64,000 nucleotides of DNA from an uncultured Porphyromonadaceae bacterium (GTDB taxonomy: Bacteria > Bacteroidota > Bacteroidia > Bacteroidales > Muribaculaceae). Shown here piece after piece: positions 18,850 through 27,334 of this stretch. The translations under genes were made by a program, and so were the position numbers. The DNA is taken from contig UQKE01000005.1 in the NCBI GenBank assembly GCA_900541555.1, positions 1 to 64,000 of the forward strand, written 5' to 3'. Below the pieces are notes generated by a model. That model searched no databases. It saw only the letters and a list, made by a program, of their open reading frames with translations, and was not told the origin of the DNA. Each line of letters begins with the position of its first letter. Position 1 is the first letter of the stretch.

Positions 18850-19357
18850 ATACAAAGACGAGAAAGACAAATGCTACGGGATTGCCGGCATGGCAATCGG
18901 CATTTCCATTTGGAACGGAGAAAATCTGCTCTATAAAATAGATCTCGACGATGAAGCAAACGACTATATCACGTTCACATCCGATTTCTACTTTTCCGGC
19001 AATCCGGCATTGCCTCCGGTGGAATCGTGGCATCAAACGCTGAAACGTTATCAAATGACAATCGGCATGCTCATTGCCAATATGATGTGCCGCGCTTTCC
19101 CGACGGGCGGGTTGAAATATCAAGACGTGGAAGATGCCATTTTCGAAACTGTCGCCGAAGAAGGGCGGCATTCGTGCCAACTCGACGACGATGAAATTAA
19201 AAACCTTTTTCAAGACGCTTATTCCTACATGGAAAGGGCTTTCCGGAATCAATCCGTCAGGGAAATTGCTCGCCAATTTGCTGCAAAATTGCAAGAATGC
19301 CGTTCGTTGACAAACTATGAGGTGAAAGAATTGCTCGGCATGTTGGAAGAAGAATAG
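18842..19357 (+). CDS. conserved-looking hypothetical protein, coupled to the PatB-like gene
   Basis: 171 aa; I do not recognise the family. There is no signal peptide or membrane segment, so it is probably cytoplasmic. It begins IKYKDEKDKCYGIAGMAIGI and ends in a charged helical region. The central part is predicted helical with few low-complexity stretches, and codon use resembles its neighbours. The ATG lies inside the last codons of the PatB-like gene (8-nt overlap), which implies translational coupling. An upstream in-frame TTG at 18800 is disfavoured. It ends 10 bp from the convergent glucosaminidase gene. Confidence 0.8.
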   Translation: MIKYKDEKDKCYGIAGMAIGISIWNGENLLYKIDLDDEANDYITFTSDFYFSGNPALPPVESWHQTLKRYQMTIGMLIANMMCRAFPTGGLKYQDVEDAIFETVAEEGRHSCQLDDDEIKNLFQDAYSYMERAFRNQSVREIARQFAAKLQECRSLTNYEVKELLGMLEEE

Positions 19358-19367
19358 CCGCAGCTTG

Positions 19368-20339
19368 TCAACGCAGTCTCAAATACTGCCCCTCCGTCAG
19401 CTCTTGGTTTTTGTCGAGCTTGTTCATTTTCAACAGGGATTTGAGTTTTAGGCCGTATTCTTGCGCTATCGAATGCGAAGTCTCACCCTGTTTCACCTTA
19501 TGCGCTCCCGGCGCGCCGTCGGGCATTTTTTCGTTTTTTTCCTGCAAATAAAACATGGTGCCGGCAGGTAGCATTTCTGCTGATTTCCCGAGGTCGTTAT
19601 AGTCAAGCAATTTTTTCTTTTTCACGCCGAACTCTTCCGAAAGGCTGTCGTAAGTGTCGCCTTCGTAAATAGTTACATAATACAATCCCCATTTCTGCCG
19701 GATTTTGTGCATGATGCGAAATTCTGCCACAATGTCCATGTCGATGCTATGTTCCAGCGTTTCGTCGCCTTTGAGTTCCTTGCGCTTGGACACGACCGGC
19801 TGGCCGCTGTCGAATTGTGCAAGCTCGTACAGCTCAATGATATTTATCAATTTCGCTGCATAGGAAGGGTCTGTGGCATAGCCGCAACGTTTCAACCCTT
19901 TCGCCCAGCCGGCGTAGTCGGTTTCTTCCAATTCGAATAGCGGCGCATATCGCTTTTGTTTCAGGAAACGCGCATGGTCCTCAAACGATTCTTCCGCATT
20001 GGCATATTTCCGGAAGCATTCGTTTTTCTCATCGTCGTCGGCATAAATGCCTTCTCCTTTCCATGATTTATGGCATTTTATCCCGAAATGGTTGTTTCCT
20101 TCCGAGGCCAGTCGCGACATGCCGGCACCGCTTTCCAGCAAGCCTTGCGCCAATGTGATACTGGCAGGGATGCCGTATTCTTGTTGCTGGCGCACGGCAA
20201 TTTCTTTATATGTTTCGATATAAGACAAATAGTCGACAGAGAGCGATTGTCCTTGGGCCGTGGAAACGAAAAGCAAAAAAATCGGAAGCAAGAGCGATTT
20301 AAAGAAAAAATCCGTACTTTTGCCAAAACGTGTCTTCAT
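19368..20339 (-). CDS. exported glucosaminidase-domain protein with two LysM modules
   Basis: 323 aa. A signal peptide (about 1-30, ending STAQG) is followed by a GH73-like N-acetylglucosaminidase domain (about 45-175). The likely catalytic glutamate is E69 in LLESGAG, and the NNHFGIKC loop is typical. A LysM-like module lies at about 219-267, and a clearer one (HKVKQGETSHSIAQEYGL) at 280-322. It should trim or bind peptidoglycan in the periplasm or outer-membrane inner face. Its start codon is only 3 bp from that of divergent cdd. Confidence 0.92.
   Translation of the reverse strand: MKTRFGKSTDFFFKSLLLPIFLLFVSTAQGQSLSVDYLSYIETYKEIAVRQQQEYGIPASITLAQGLLESGAGMSRLASEGNNHFGIKCHKSWKGEGIYADDDEKNECFRKYANAEESFEDHARFLKQKRYAPLFELEETDYAGWAKGLKRCGYATDPSYAAKLINIIELYELAQFDSGQPVVSKRKELKGDETLEHSIDMDIVAEFRIMHKIRQKWGLYYVTIYEGDTYDSLSEEFGVKKKKLLDYNDLGKSAEMLPAGTMFYLQEKNEKMPDGAPGAHKVKQGETSHSIAQEYGLKLKSLLKMNKLDKNQELTEGQYLRLR
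20315..20322 (+). promoter_or_regulatory. -7 element, TActTTTG, of cdd, inside the glucosaminidase gene
   Basis: TACTTTTG falls within the signal-peptide codons of the opposite-strand gene. Expected start of transcription is about 20328, a 15-nt leader for cdd. The -33 box is weak. Confidence 0.6.
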
Positions 20340-20342
20340 CTT

Positions 20343-20813
20343 ATGAAAGAATTAAAACTTACGACAAATATACAAGTTTGTGCTTACAGCGAACTTGTGG
20401 AAGAGGACAAAATTTTAATCGACAAGGCAAAAGCGATGACGGAAAAGTCCTATGCCCCATATAGCAAATTCCATGTGGGCGCGGCGCTTTTGCTTTCCAA
20501 CGGGAAAATAATAGGCGGGGCGAACCAAGAAAATGCGGCATTCCCGTCAAGCATGTGTGCAGAAAGGACGGCCGCATACTATGCTCATTCCAAATATCCC
20601 GACGCGAAATTTGAGAAACTTGCCATCGCCGCATCGACCAACGGTAAATTCACAGACAGCCCCATTTCGCCGTGCGGCTCGTGTCGTCAAGCCATTTTGG
20701 AATATGAAAAGCTCGGGGGGCAGGCATTGAAGATCTATCTTTACGGGGAAAAAGAGATTTACGTGCTCGAAAAAGTTTCCGATTTGCTTCCCTTGCAATT
20801 CGACAGTTTCTGA
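20343..20813 (+). CDS. cdd: cytidine deaminase
   Basis: 156 aa, a small homotetrameric-type cytidine deaminase that converts cytidine and deoxycytidine to uridine and deoxyuridine. The zinc site is CAERTA with PCGSC, so three cysteines bind zinc, and the Glu of CAE is the proton shuttle. The frame is open far upstream (from 20070), but the ATG at 20343 gives the normal length and fits the promoter at 20315-20322. The kinase-like gene follows after 5 nt. Confidence 0.95.
   Translation: MKELKLTTNIQVCAYSELVEEDKILIDKAKAMTEKSYAPYSKFHVGAALLLSNGKIIGGANQENAAFPSSMCAERTAAYYAHSKYPDAKFEKLAIAASTNGKFTDSPISPCGSCRQAILEYEKLGGQALKIYLYGEKEIYVLEKVSDLLPLQFDSF
20365..20372 (-). promoter_or_regulatory. -7 element, TAtaTTTG, of the glucosaminidase gene, inside cdd
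   Basis: The plus-strand sequence CAAATATA reads TATATTTG toward the glucosaminidase gene. Expected transcription start is about 20359. It therefore faces the cdd promoter and the two 5' ends overlap. Confidence 0.55.
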
Positions 20814-20818
20814 TCCGC

Positions 20819-21583
20819 ATGCCGAAGAAGCTAAAAATAGTCGTTGCTCCGAAATATGAGCAATTGAAGCCTCTAATCGCCGCGATTCCCGATTCTATCG
20901 CCGAACAAGGGGAAATCATCTATAAGGATCGCAACACTGTGTATCGCACTCTCTTGGGGGAAAACGATGTCACTGTAAAGTCGTTCCATGTCCCGGCATT
21001 CCTAAACCGAATAGCCTATACATTCATTCGTAAAGGCAAAGCGCGGCGCTCTTTCGAGAATGCCGTCGAATTGGGCAAATTGGGTATCGGGACGCCCGAA
21101 CCTGTCGCCTATATCGAAGAATATGAAGGCGGTTTGCTTGCGCGAAGCTACTACATCTGCCGCATGTTTGCGGGGAGCAACATCCGCCATTGGGAAACAA
21201 TCGACCATTTTGAGGACATGATTCGCGCTTTTGCCGGTTTCATCCTCGATTTGCATCAAAAAGGCGTGCTGCACAAGGATTTCACGCCAGGCAACATTTT
21301 GTTTGACACGGATGGCAACGGCCGGTATCGCTTTGTGCTTGTCGACATCAACCGCATGAAATTCGGCGTGTCCGATCGTCGCTTGCTTTATCGGAATTTT
21401 GGTGCTCTCAACATAGAAAGCGAGGAAGAAACAGCTCGTGTGGCCAAAGAATATGCGCGGTTGGCAGGGCTCGATCCCGAGGAGATGGGGAATATGGCCG
21501 TCAAATTGCTGCGCGGCTACCATGCCAAGAAACGCCGCTTGCGCATTCTGAAACGATGCTTCGGCAGAAAGCGGAAAAAATAA
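20819..21583 (+). CDS. lipopolysaccharide kinase-like (Kdo/InaA family) protein
   Basis: 254 aa with an aminoglycoside-phosphotransferase/protein-kinase-like fold. K54 (VTVKSF) is the probable ATP lysine, HKDFTPGN (152-159) is the catalytic HxDxxxxN loop, and D177 in VDINRM takes the DFG position. Family members phosphorylate Kdo or heptose of the LPS core. In Bacteroidales, lipid A-core phosphorylation is a reasonable guess, but the substrate is not shown. The basic C-terminal tail (KKRRLRILKRCFGRKRKK) could touch the membrane. It is probably co-transcribed with cdd. Confidence 0.82.
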   Translation: MPKKLKIVVAPKYEQLKPLIAAIPDSIAEQGEIIYKDRNTVYRTLLGENDVTVKSFHVPAFLNRIAYTFIRKGKARRSFENAVELGKLGIGTPEPVAYIEEYEGGLLARSYYICRMFAGSNIRHWETIDHFEDMIRAFAGFILDLHQKGVLHKDFTPGNILFDTDGNGRYRFVLVDINRMKFGVSDRRLLYRNFGALNIESEEETARVAKEYARLAGLDPEEMGNMAVKLLRGYHAKKRRLRILKRCFGRKRKK

Positions 21584-21614
21584 CAAGCCACACAGTCTCT
21601 TGCATTTCGATGAG

Positions 21615-21656
21615 AAAAGCGCCGCGGCAACGGTTGGGAATCGTTTGTCGCGGCGC
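21615..21656 (-). terminator. intrinsic terminator of the outer-membrane protein gene
   Basis: The stem GCGCCGCGGCAA (21619-21630) pairs with TTGTCGCGGCGC (21645-21656), with one mismatch. On the minus strand it is followed by TTTT. It may also stop the cdd-kinase transcript, though that side lacks a T-run. Confidence 0.8.
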
Positions 21657-21695
21657 AGTGTATGTCGGGTTTCGGTCGTAGCGTCGAGGGGTTTG

Positions 21696-22355
21696 TCAGA
21701 AATTATAACTGAGTCCGACGCTGACCACGTTGCTTTCTTTCTCTTCCGTCCATTCCCAGAGAGTGTCGTTATAAGCCTTCTGCTGCAACATGCCTACATC
21801 GAACGATGCGGAAACCGTCAGTTTCCATACGTTTAGGCCCACACCGAACCGCCAACGCAAAGAAGATTTGTTGTATAAATCGAAATAGTGGCGGGTTTGG
21901 AATGTTTCATGTTGGTTGATGGCGATGCCGTAGTAAGGGCCGGTCAACACGTCCAAACTCAATTTGGCAATCGGGAAGCGATAGCCGCCGAAGCATGCCA
22001 CTCCGATTCCCACTTCCGTTGTGTGGTCGTCCTTGTCGCTCGGTCCCTTTGGGAACGTTATGCCAACGGGCGGTATGGCTTCCGGGATTTGAGGATGCCC
22101 ATGCGCTTCGTAGTAAAAAGCCACTTGCGGACGCACAAACAGCCCTTTCACGAGAAAGGCAGTGTAGCTTCCGCTGATGGTTGAACCTTTGAAGTCGTTG
22201 AAGCTTTCGCCGTTCAGCTGGCTTTTCACTGCATCGTCTTTCAGCAGCGAAAAATTGCCTTCTGCGCCGACAGAAAAGCCATTGCGCCAATGATCCTGCG
22301 CAGCCATTGGCAGTGTTGCCAATGCGATTGCTGCTATCACTAATAGTTTTTTCAT
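21696..22355 (-). CDS. outer-membrane beta-barrel protein
   Basis: 219 aa with a signal peptide (KKLLVIAAIALATLPMAAQ). Alternating beta-strand segments follow, and the C-terminus is VVSVGLSYNF; a terminal aromatic is the usual recognition signal for barrel assembly by BamA. It resembles the small PorT/OmpW-like barrels of Bacteroidota. Ligand or role unknown. The promoter region contains a G10 homopolymer, suggesting on/off or graded expression. It has its own terminator and no operon partner. Confidence 0.85.
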   Translation of the reverse strand: MKKLLVIAAIALATLPMAAQDHWRNGFSVGAEGNFSLLKDDAVKSQLNGESFNDFKGSTISGSYTAFLVKGLFVRPQVAFYYEAHGHPQIPEAIPPVGITFPKGPSDKDDHTTEVGIGVACFGGYRFPIAKLSLDVLTGPYYGIAINQHETFQTRHYFDLYNKSSLRWRFGVGLNVWKLTVSASFDVGMLQQKAYNDTLWEWTEEKESNVVSVGLSYNF

Positions 22356-22378
22356 AGCATGTAACTTTTTGTAGTTTG

Positions 22379-22406
22379 CAATTATACGATTTTTATGGGG
22401 GGGGGG
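22379..22406 (-). promoter_or_regulatory. promoter region with a C10/G10 tract
   Basis: On the minus strand, ten C (22406-22397) are followed by 10 nt and then TATAATTG (22386-22379), one base from the TAnnTTTG consensus. The tract therefore occupies the -33/spacer region. Seven A on the plus strand follow the G-run. Confidence 0.5.
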
Positions 22407-22504
22407 AAAAAAAGGTTTTATTAAAAAATATTAATCAACTTCTGTAATTTGAATTATTGGAAGGATTCCGGCAGGCAGAACTGCTTTCTCCGGCTGCCAA
22501 TAGC

Positions 22505-22690
22505 GGTTGAGAGAACTGCGAAGTTGGCAAACACGCAATGTCCTCCTCTGCCGTGCGAAGCGCGGATAGGGGAGATGCCGCAGGCGGAGGGGTTCTGTAA
22601 TGGTTTAGAGTTGAGAGTTTAGGGTTGAGTTCTCCTCTATTAGCGTGCTTCGCACGTGAACAGAGGAGAACATAGGCGTTTTCCAAACTA
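22505..22690. repeat. second copy of the palindromic repeat element
   Basis: 22505-22645 aligns with 13968-14095 at high identity (GGTTGAGAGAACTG, GAAGTTGGCAA, GCAATGTCCTCCTCTG, GGAGGGGTTC, TTTAGGGTTGAG). Its own ends, ATGTCCTCCTCTG (22538-22550) and CAGAGGAGAACAT (22661-22673), are inverted, and each arm carries a hairpin built on GTGCGAAGC. It fills most of the 357-bp gap between the barrel protein and the 7TM-HD gene; the remainder is the barrel gene's promoter region. Confidence 0.8.
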
Positions 22691-22712
22691 TATTTATCCA
22701 AATGGCGGAATG

Positions 22713-24752
22713 CTATTTCTGTGGTTCGGGCATTCCTTCTTTTTTCTTCAGTTCCGGATAAGCAATGCGCGTGTGGAACATCGTGCGCAACCGCGAAATG
22801 AACACTTTCTTCACCACTTCCACGTCGCGAAAACTGAGCGGCGAATCTTTCATGAGCCCCTGCGCAATCTGTCCGTCGATGATTTTGTTGACCAATGCCG
22901 TGATCGTCTCGTCGTTGTATTCTTTGAGGCTTCGCGATGCCGCTTCCGTCGCGTCGGCCATCATCAATATCGCCGTTTCCTTGCTGCGCGGGTTTGGTCC
23001 CGGATAGGTGTAGGGGTCAGGATCGACGGGGTCGCCGCCATTGTTGTTGCAAGCCGTGGTGTAGAAATATTTGGCGAGATTCTTGCCGTGGTGTTCGAGG
23101 ATGAAATTTTTGATGATGCCCGGCAACTTGCTTTTTTCGGCGAGCCGCACGCCGTCGGTGACGTGGCGAATCACTATTTTCGCGCTCTGCTCCGGAGAAA
23201 TCAATTCATGCGGATTCACATCGTGCTGGTTTTCCGTGAAGAAAGCCGGATTTTCCATTTTCCCGATATCATGGTAGAGAGCGCCCGCACGTGTCAATTG
23301 GTAGTTCGCGCCGATTTCTTTTGCTGCTTCCGAAGCGAGGTTCGACACTTGTACTGAATGTTGGAACGTGCCCGGGCATTTTTCGGAAAGTTCCTGCAAC
23401 AACGGGTTGTTTACATCCGACAATTCCACCAATGTCACTTTTGAGACGAAGCCAAACAAGCGTTCGAACACGAAAATGACAATATAGGCAAACGACAGCA
23501 ACACTGCATTGCCAGCGAAATACAAGAAAACGCGGAAATCGATATTGCCTATATACCCTGTCTCGATTATGCAGAGAGCCGTGTAGGCAATGGCATAGGT
23601 CGTCAGCACGAATATGGCCGTGCGAATGAGTTGCGAACGTTTCGACAATTCTTGCAATGTGTCGATTGCCACAATCGAAGCCGAGAGGTGCATGACGATG
23701 AATTCCAATGGATGGCCTGCTATCAAGCTGCATAAAAGCACTTGTACGACCGACAAGAAAAATGCCGTTCGCGAATCGAAGAACGTCACGACAATGACGG
23801 GCAGCAGCGTGACAGGCATGATATATTCCCCATAGGTGAGCCGTGGCATAAAGCTGTAAGCGACAGCCGTCAAGCCGACAAGCAATAGGAGGATGAACAA
23901 TAAATTCCGTTTATTGTTGAAAATGCTTTCCCTGCGATAGTACGACAAGTGGATATACAGCAAAAAGAACAGTCCGGCGATGGCTATGGCAAAGCCTACA
24001 ATCGGATAGCCCGCGCCTTCGCTTTCGATGCGGTCTTTCTCCAACTGTTCGTAGGACCGGATTGCCATCGCTTTTTGCGGCGTGACGATTTCTCCGCGGT
24101 CGATGATGCGTTCGCCTTTTTCGATTGGCGGGCGCACACACGCGCTTCGATACGCGCTTTCAAGATATTTCTTATTGTAGTCGTCGTCTTTCGTGTAGTT
24201 CGGACGGATGAAGTCGGCATAATTCACCGACGACACGTGGAACATTGTTCCGCCGGCCGCTTCTATGTATTCATACGCTTTTCGTGCAGAAAACAGCTTG
24301 GATGTCGGTTTCTTTATCGTTCGCGCACTGTCGTCCGTGCGGATTTGTATAATCGGCAATTTGCCTTTCCGAATCGAATCGTAAACGCTGTTTTCGACAA
24401 TGCCGACCTCATAGACATGCTGAATCGCTTTTTTCACAGAAGGCGACACGCCTATCATTGCCGCTTTCTCCAGTTTTGCAAGTTCTTCAGAGCCTGCATG
24501 GGCATCATGCTTGAAAAAGGGCACAAATTCGCGCAGAATGCTGTCTTTTTTTGCCTGCTCCGTTTTCGCATCCAATTGCACGGCCATTCGATCTGCTGCA
24601 AACAAAGCCGGCCCGTCCCACGGTTTTCCTATTTCGTAGGACAATGCCTTGTGTGTCTTTTCGGGGACGAAATAGACAGTCAATGCAGCTGCGACGATAA
24701 AAAACAACGCATGCAGCCAATATTTTTTCTCAAAAAGCTGATATTTACCCAT
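22713..24752 (-). CDS. 7TM receptor with intracellular HD hydrolase domain (PgpH-like)
   Basis: 679 aa. One N-terminal membrane segment is followed by an extracytoplasmic domain (about 40-260), seven transmembrane helices (about 265-465) and a cytoplasmic HD domain containing LYHDIGKMENP. This architecture matches PgpH, a c-di-AMP phosphodiesterase in Firmicutes. Bacteroidota homologues are assumed to act on a cyclic dinucleotide, which is not proven here. It lies 16 bp downstream of the Rel/SpoT gene on the same strand, so both are probably co-transcribed. Confidence 0.9.
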   Translation of the reverse strand: MGKYQLFEKKYWLHALFFIVAAALTVYFVPEKTHKALSYEIGKPWDGPALFAADRMAVQLDAKTEQAKKDSILREFVPFFKHDAHAGSEELAKLEKAAMIGVSPSVKKAIQHVYEVGIVENSVYDSIRKGKLPIIQIRTDDSARTIKKPTSKLFSARKAYEYIEAAGGTMFHVSSVNYADFIRPNYTKDDDYNKKYLESAYRSACVRPPIEKGERIIDRGEIVTPQKAMAIRSYEQLEKDRIESEGAGYPIVGFAIAIAGLFFLLYIHLSYYRRESIFNNKRNLLFILLLLVGLTAVAYSFMPRLTYGEYIMPVTLLPVIVVTFFDSRTAFFLSVVQVLLCSLIAGHPLEFIVMHLSASIVAIDTLQELSKRSQLIRTAIFVLTTYAIAYTALCIIETGYIGNIDFRVFLYFAGNAVLLSFAYIVIFVFERLFGFVSKVTLVELSDVNNPLLQELSEKCPGTFQHSVQVSNLASEAAKEIGANYQLTRAGALYHDIGKMENPAFFTENQHDVNPHELISPEQSAKIVIRHVTDGVRLAEKSKLPGIIKNFILEHHGKNLAKYFYTTACNNNGGDPVDPDPYTYPGPNPRSKETAILMMADATEAASRSLKEYNDETITALVNKIIDGQIAQGLMKDSPLSFRDVEVVKKVFISRLRTMFHTRIAYPELKKKEGMPEPQK

Positions 24753-24768
24753 GGCAACAATGAAATTA

Positions 24769-27051
24769 TTAACTGGTTCGGACAGCCGATTTTACGCCGT
24801 TGATTTTTTTAATTTGCTTGCATAAACGATTGACAATCGACACGTCGGAAACGCGAACAACCAATTTGCAAGAGAAAACGCCTTCGGTCGCTTCGATGTC
24901 GAGTTTGCGGATGTTGATCGACATGTTGATGGATATTTCGGAGATCAATTCTTGCAAAATGCCCATTCTGTCGATGCCTTCCACCGAAAGTTCGGCTAAA
25001 AATGTCGTAATCAGCGGCGATTCTTCCCAACGGGTTGCGACAAGGCGGTTTCCGAAGCTGCTTTTCAGACGCATGGCCACTTCACAATCCATTTTATGCA
25101 CCACCACGTTGTTGTCGTCGTCGACATAGCCTACGACGTCATCGCCCGGAATGGGCTTGCAGCAAGGCGCTATCTTGTAGTTGTGCATGCCGTTTTCCGT
25201 GCGCAGTTCGTACACCTTCTTGGTGTCGATGGGAGGCTTTTCTGCTGTGGCGTTATTGTCTTGGCTTTTTTCCTGCGTGGCAGCCGGCTGGTCTTTTTTA
25301 TTGCTCTTTCCGGCAAACGGCCAAAGGCGATTCAACAGGCCGGGATTTTGTTTTTTGCACAAGGATTTGACGACGCTGTCGGTCAATTCTATCGTGTTGT
25401 TCCCGATTGCGAAATACAAATCGTCGCGTGTCATGAGATGGTAAAGCGCCATCAGCCTGCTGACGAATCGATTTTCATCTTCAAGCGCATAGTCCGACGC
25501 TATTTTGGCAATGACGCGCTCGCCTTTTTCCGATATTTTTTTCCGCTCTTTTTTCAACGCTGTTTCAAGCCGCGTCTTTGCTTTGGCTGTTGTGACGAAA
25601 TTAAGCCATTCGGGCAATGGCTTCTGGGTTTTCGACGTGAGCACTTCCACTTGGTCGCCGCTCTGCAATTTGTACGAAATAGGCACAAGCCGATGGTTCA
25701 CCTTCCCTGCGATGCTGTGCGAGCCGATTTCCGTGTGGAGCGTGTAGGCCATGTCGAGTACCGTGGCGTCTTTCGGGAGCGTGATCAAATCGCCCTTAGG
25801 CGTGAACACGATTATTTCCGTGGCAAACAGGTTCAATTTTATCGTATCCATGAAATCCACGGCGTTCGGGCCGGGCTCGCGCAACAAATCGGTGATTGTC
25901 TTCAACCATGTTTCCAATTCCGACTCTTCGTCGCTTTCTCCGATTTTGTATTTCCAATGGGCGGCGAACCCGCGTTCGGCAATGTCGTCCATTTTCTGGC
26001 TGCGGATTTGCACTTCCACCCAATTCCCGTCGGGACCCATGACGGTAAGGTGCAATGCACGATAGCCGTTGGCTTTCGGCGTGCTCACCCAATCGCGCGT
26101 GCGAGTCGGATGAAGGCGGTAGATGTCGGTTATTGCGGAATATATGTTCCAACAAATTCTTTTTTCTTTTTCGTCGGCATCGCAATCAAACACAATCCGG
26201 ACGGCATACAAATCGTAGACCTCTTCAAACGGGACATGCTTCGTCTCCATTTTGTTCCAAATGGAGAAGGCAGATTTCACGCGCGCCGTCATGGTGTACG
26301 TCAATCCCATATCGTCCAATTTTTGGCGAATGGGCGCTGAAAAGTTCTTGAACATCGTGTCGCGCGACACTTCGGTTTCCTCTATTTTTTGCCGGATTTC
26401 CTTGTACTGTTCGGGATGCTGGTATTTGAAGCTTAGGTCCTCCAATTCGGTCTTTATCGCGAACAAGCCGAGCCGGTGGGCCAATGGCGCGTAGATGTAG
26501 AGCGTTTCGCCTGCGATTTTATACTGTTTGCTCGGGAGCATGGAGCCTAATGTGCGCATGTTGTGCAAGCGGTCGGCCATCTTGATAAGTATCACGCGAA
26601 TGTCTTCCGCCATCGTGAGGAGCAATTTCCGGAAGTTTTCTGCTTGCACGGAGGCTTTGTCCCCGAAAATGCCGCCGGATATTTTTGTCAGCCCGTCGAC
26701 GATCATGGCTATTTTCTTGCCAAAGTTCAGCTCGATGTCCTCAACGGTGTATTCGGTGTCTTCCACAACGTCGTGGAGCAACGCGGCGCAAATCGAGGTG
26801 GAGCCCAATCCGATTTCTTGGCTGACAATTTTTGCCACTGCAATCGGGTGAAGGATATAGGGCTCGCCGGAGCGGCGCCGTATGCCATTGTGCGCGTCTT
26901 TCGCAAAAAGATAGGCGCGTTTTATGATTTCCACCTTTTTCCGGTGATTGCTTCGCAAGTATCCATCGAGCACCTCTTGAAAGGCGGCTTCAATGTTTTG
27001 CTCTTCCTGTTCGGGAGTCAATCCCAATGCGTTATAGTCCGTTGTTTCCAC
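24769..27051 (-). CDS. bifunctional (p)ppGpp synthetase/hydrolase, Rel/SpoT family
   Basis: 760 aa with the full long-RSH architecture. An HD hydrolase domain carries HDVVED (93-98), so hydrolase activity is expected. The synthetase domain has KANGYRALH and VEVQIRSQKMD, then come a TGS domain (IIVFTPKGDLITLP onward, about 410-470) and a C-terminal ACT domain (about 680-757). It sets the stringent-response alarmone level. The start is GTG at 27051; no nearby in-frame ATG exists. A -7 element at 27085-27092 gives a leader of under 30 nt. Confidence 0.95.
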   Translation of the reverse strand: METTDYNALGLTPEQEEQNIEAAFQEVLDGYLRSNHRKKVEIIKRAYLFAKDAHNGIRRRSGEPYILHPIAVAKIVSQEIGLGSTSICAALLHDVVEDTEYTVEDIELNFGKKIAMIVDGLTKISGGIFGDKASVQAENFRKLLLTMAEDIRVILIKMADRLHNMRTLGSMLPSKQYKIAGETLYIYAPLAHRLGLFAIKTELEDLSFKYQHPEQYKEIRQKIEETEVSRDTMFKNFSAPIRQKLDDMGLTYTMTARVKSAFSIWNKMETKHVPFEEVYDLYAVRIVFDCDADEKEKRICWNIYSAITDIYRLHPTRTRDWVSTPKANGYRALHLTVMGPDGNWVEVQIRSQKMDDIAERGFAAHWKYKIGESDEESELETWLKTITDLLREPGPNAVDFMDTIKLNLFATEIIVFTPKGDLITLPKDATVLDMAYTLHTEIGSHSIAGKVNHRLVPISYKLQSGDQVEVLTSKTQKPLPEWLNFVTTAKAKTRLETALKKERKKISEKGERVIAKIASDYALEDENRFVSRLMALYHLMTRDDLYFAIGNNTIELTDSVVKSLCKKQNPGLLNRLWPFAGKSNKKDQPAATQEKSQDNNATAEKPPIDTKKVYELRTENGMHNYKIAPCCKPIPGDDVVGYVDDDNNVVVHKMDCEVAMRLKSSFGNRLVATRWEESPLITTFLAELSVEGIDRMGILQELISEISINMSINIRKLDIEATEGVFSCKLVVRVSDVSIVNRLCKQIKKINGVKSAVRTS

Positions 27052-27084
27052 GCAGGTTGTAAAATTAAAAAATTAGCCAACATA

Positions 27085-27092
27085 CAAATTTA
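27085..27092 (-). promoter_or_regulatory. -7 element, TAaaTTTG, of the Rel/SpoT gene
   Basis: The plus-strand CAAATTTA reads TAAATTTG toward the Rel/SpoT gene; the -33 box is poor. The rest of the 283-bp gap (27052-27334) contains only an imperfect hairpin at 27295-27324. Confidence 0.55.
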
Positions 27093-27334
27093 TGAAAATA
27101 CTGCCAGTTCTTTCGAAATTTCCAAATTTTTTTTGCCGGAAATTGAAAAAAACAAGTTTCGTGGCGGTGTGTCGTAATTGCAAACAGCTGCGTTGTTATC
27201 GGGATTCGGACGAAGTCAATTACGAAAGTGCGCTTCTGTCGCCCTCTCCATCAATACCTTGATTTTTAAGCAATTCTAACATGCCTGAGGGGCTGAGCTA
27301 AAATTTGTCATTTTGACATAGCTCCATTAGGAGA

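Noticed and set aside
22435..22701. 88-codon minus-strand frame between the barrel protein and 7TM-HD genes
   Set aside because: It is translated repeat DNA (the palindromic element) and has no domain.
25096..26340. 414-codon open frame antisense to the Rel/SpoT gene
   Set aside because: The opposite frame is a complete, motif-rich Rel/SpoT protein; the shadow has no recognisable motif.
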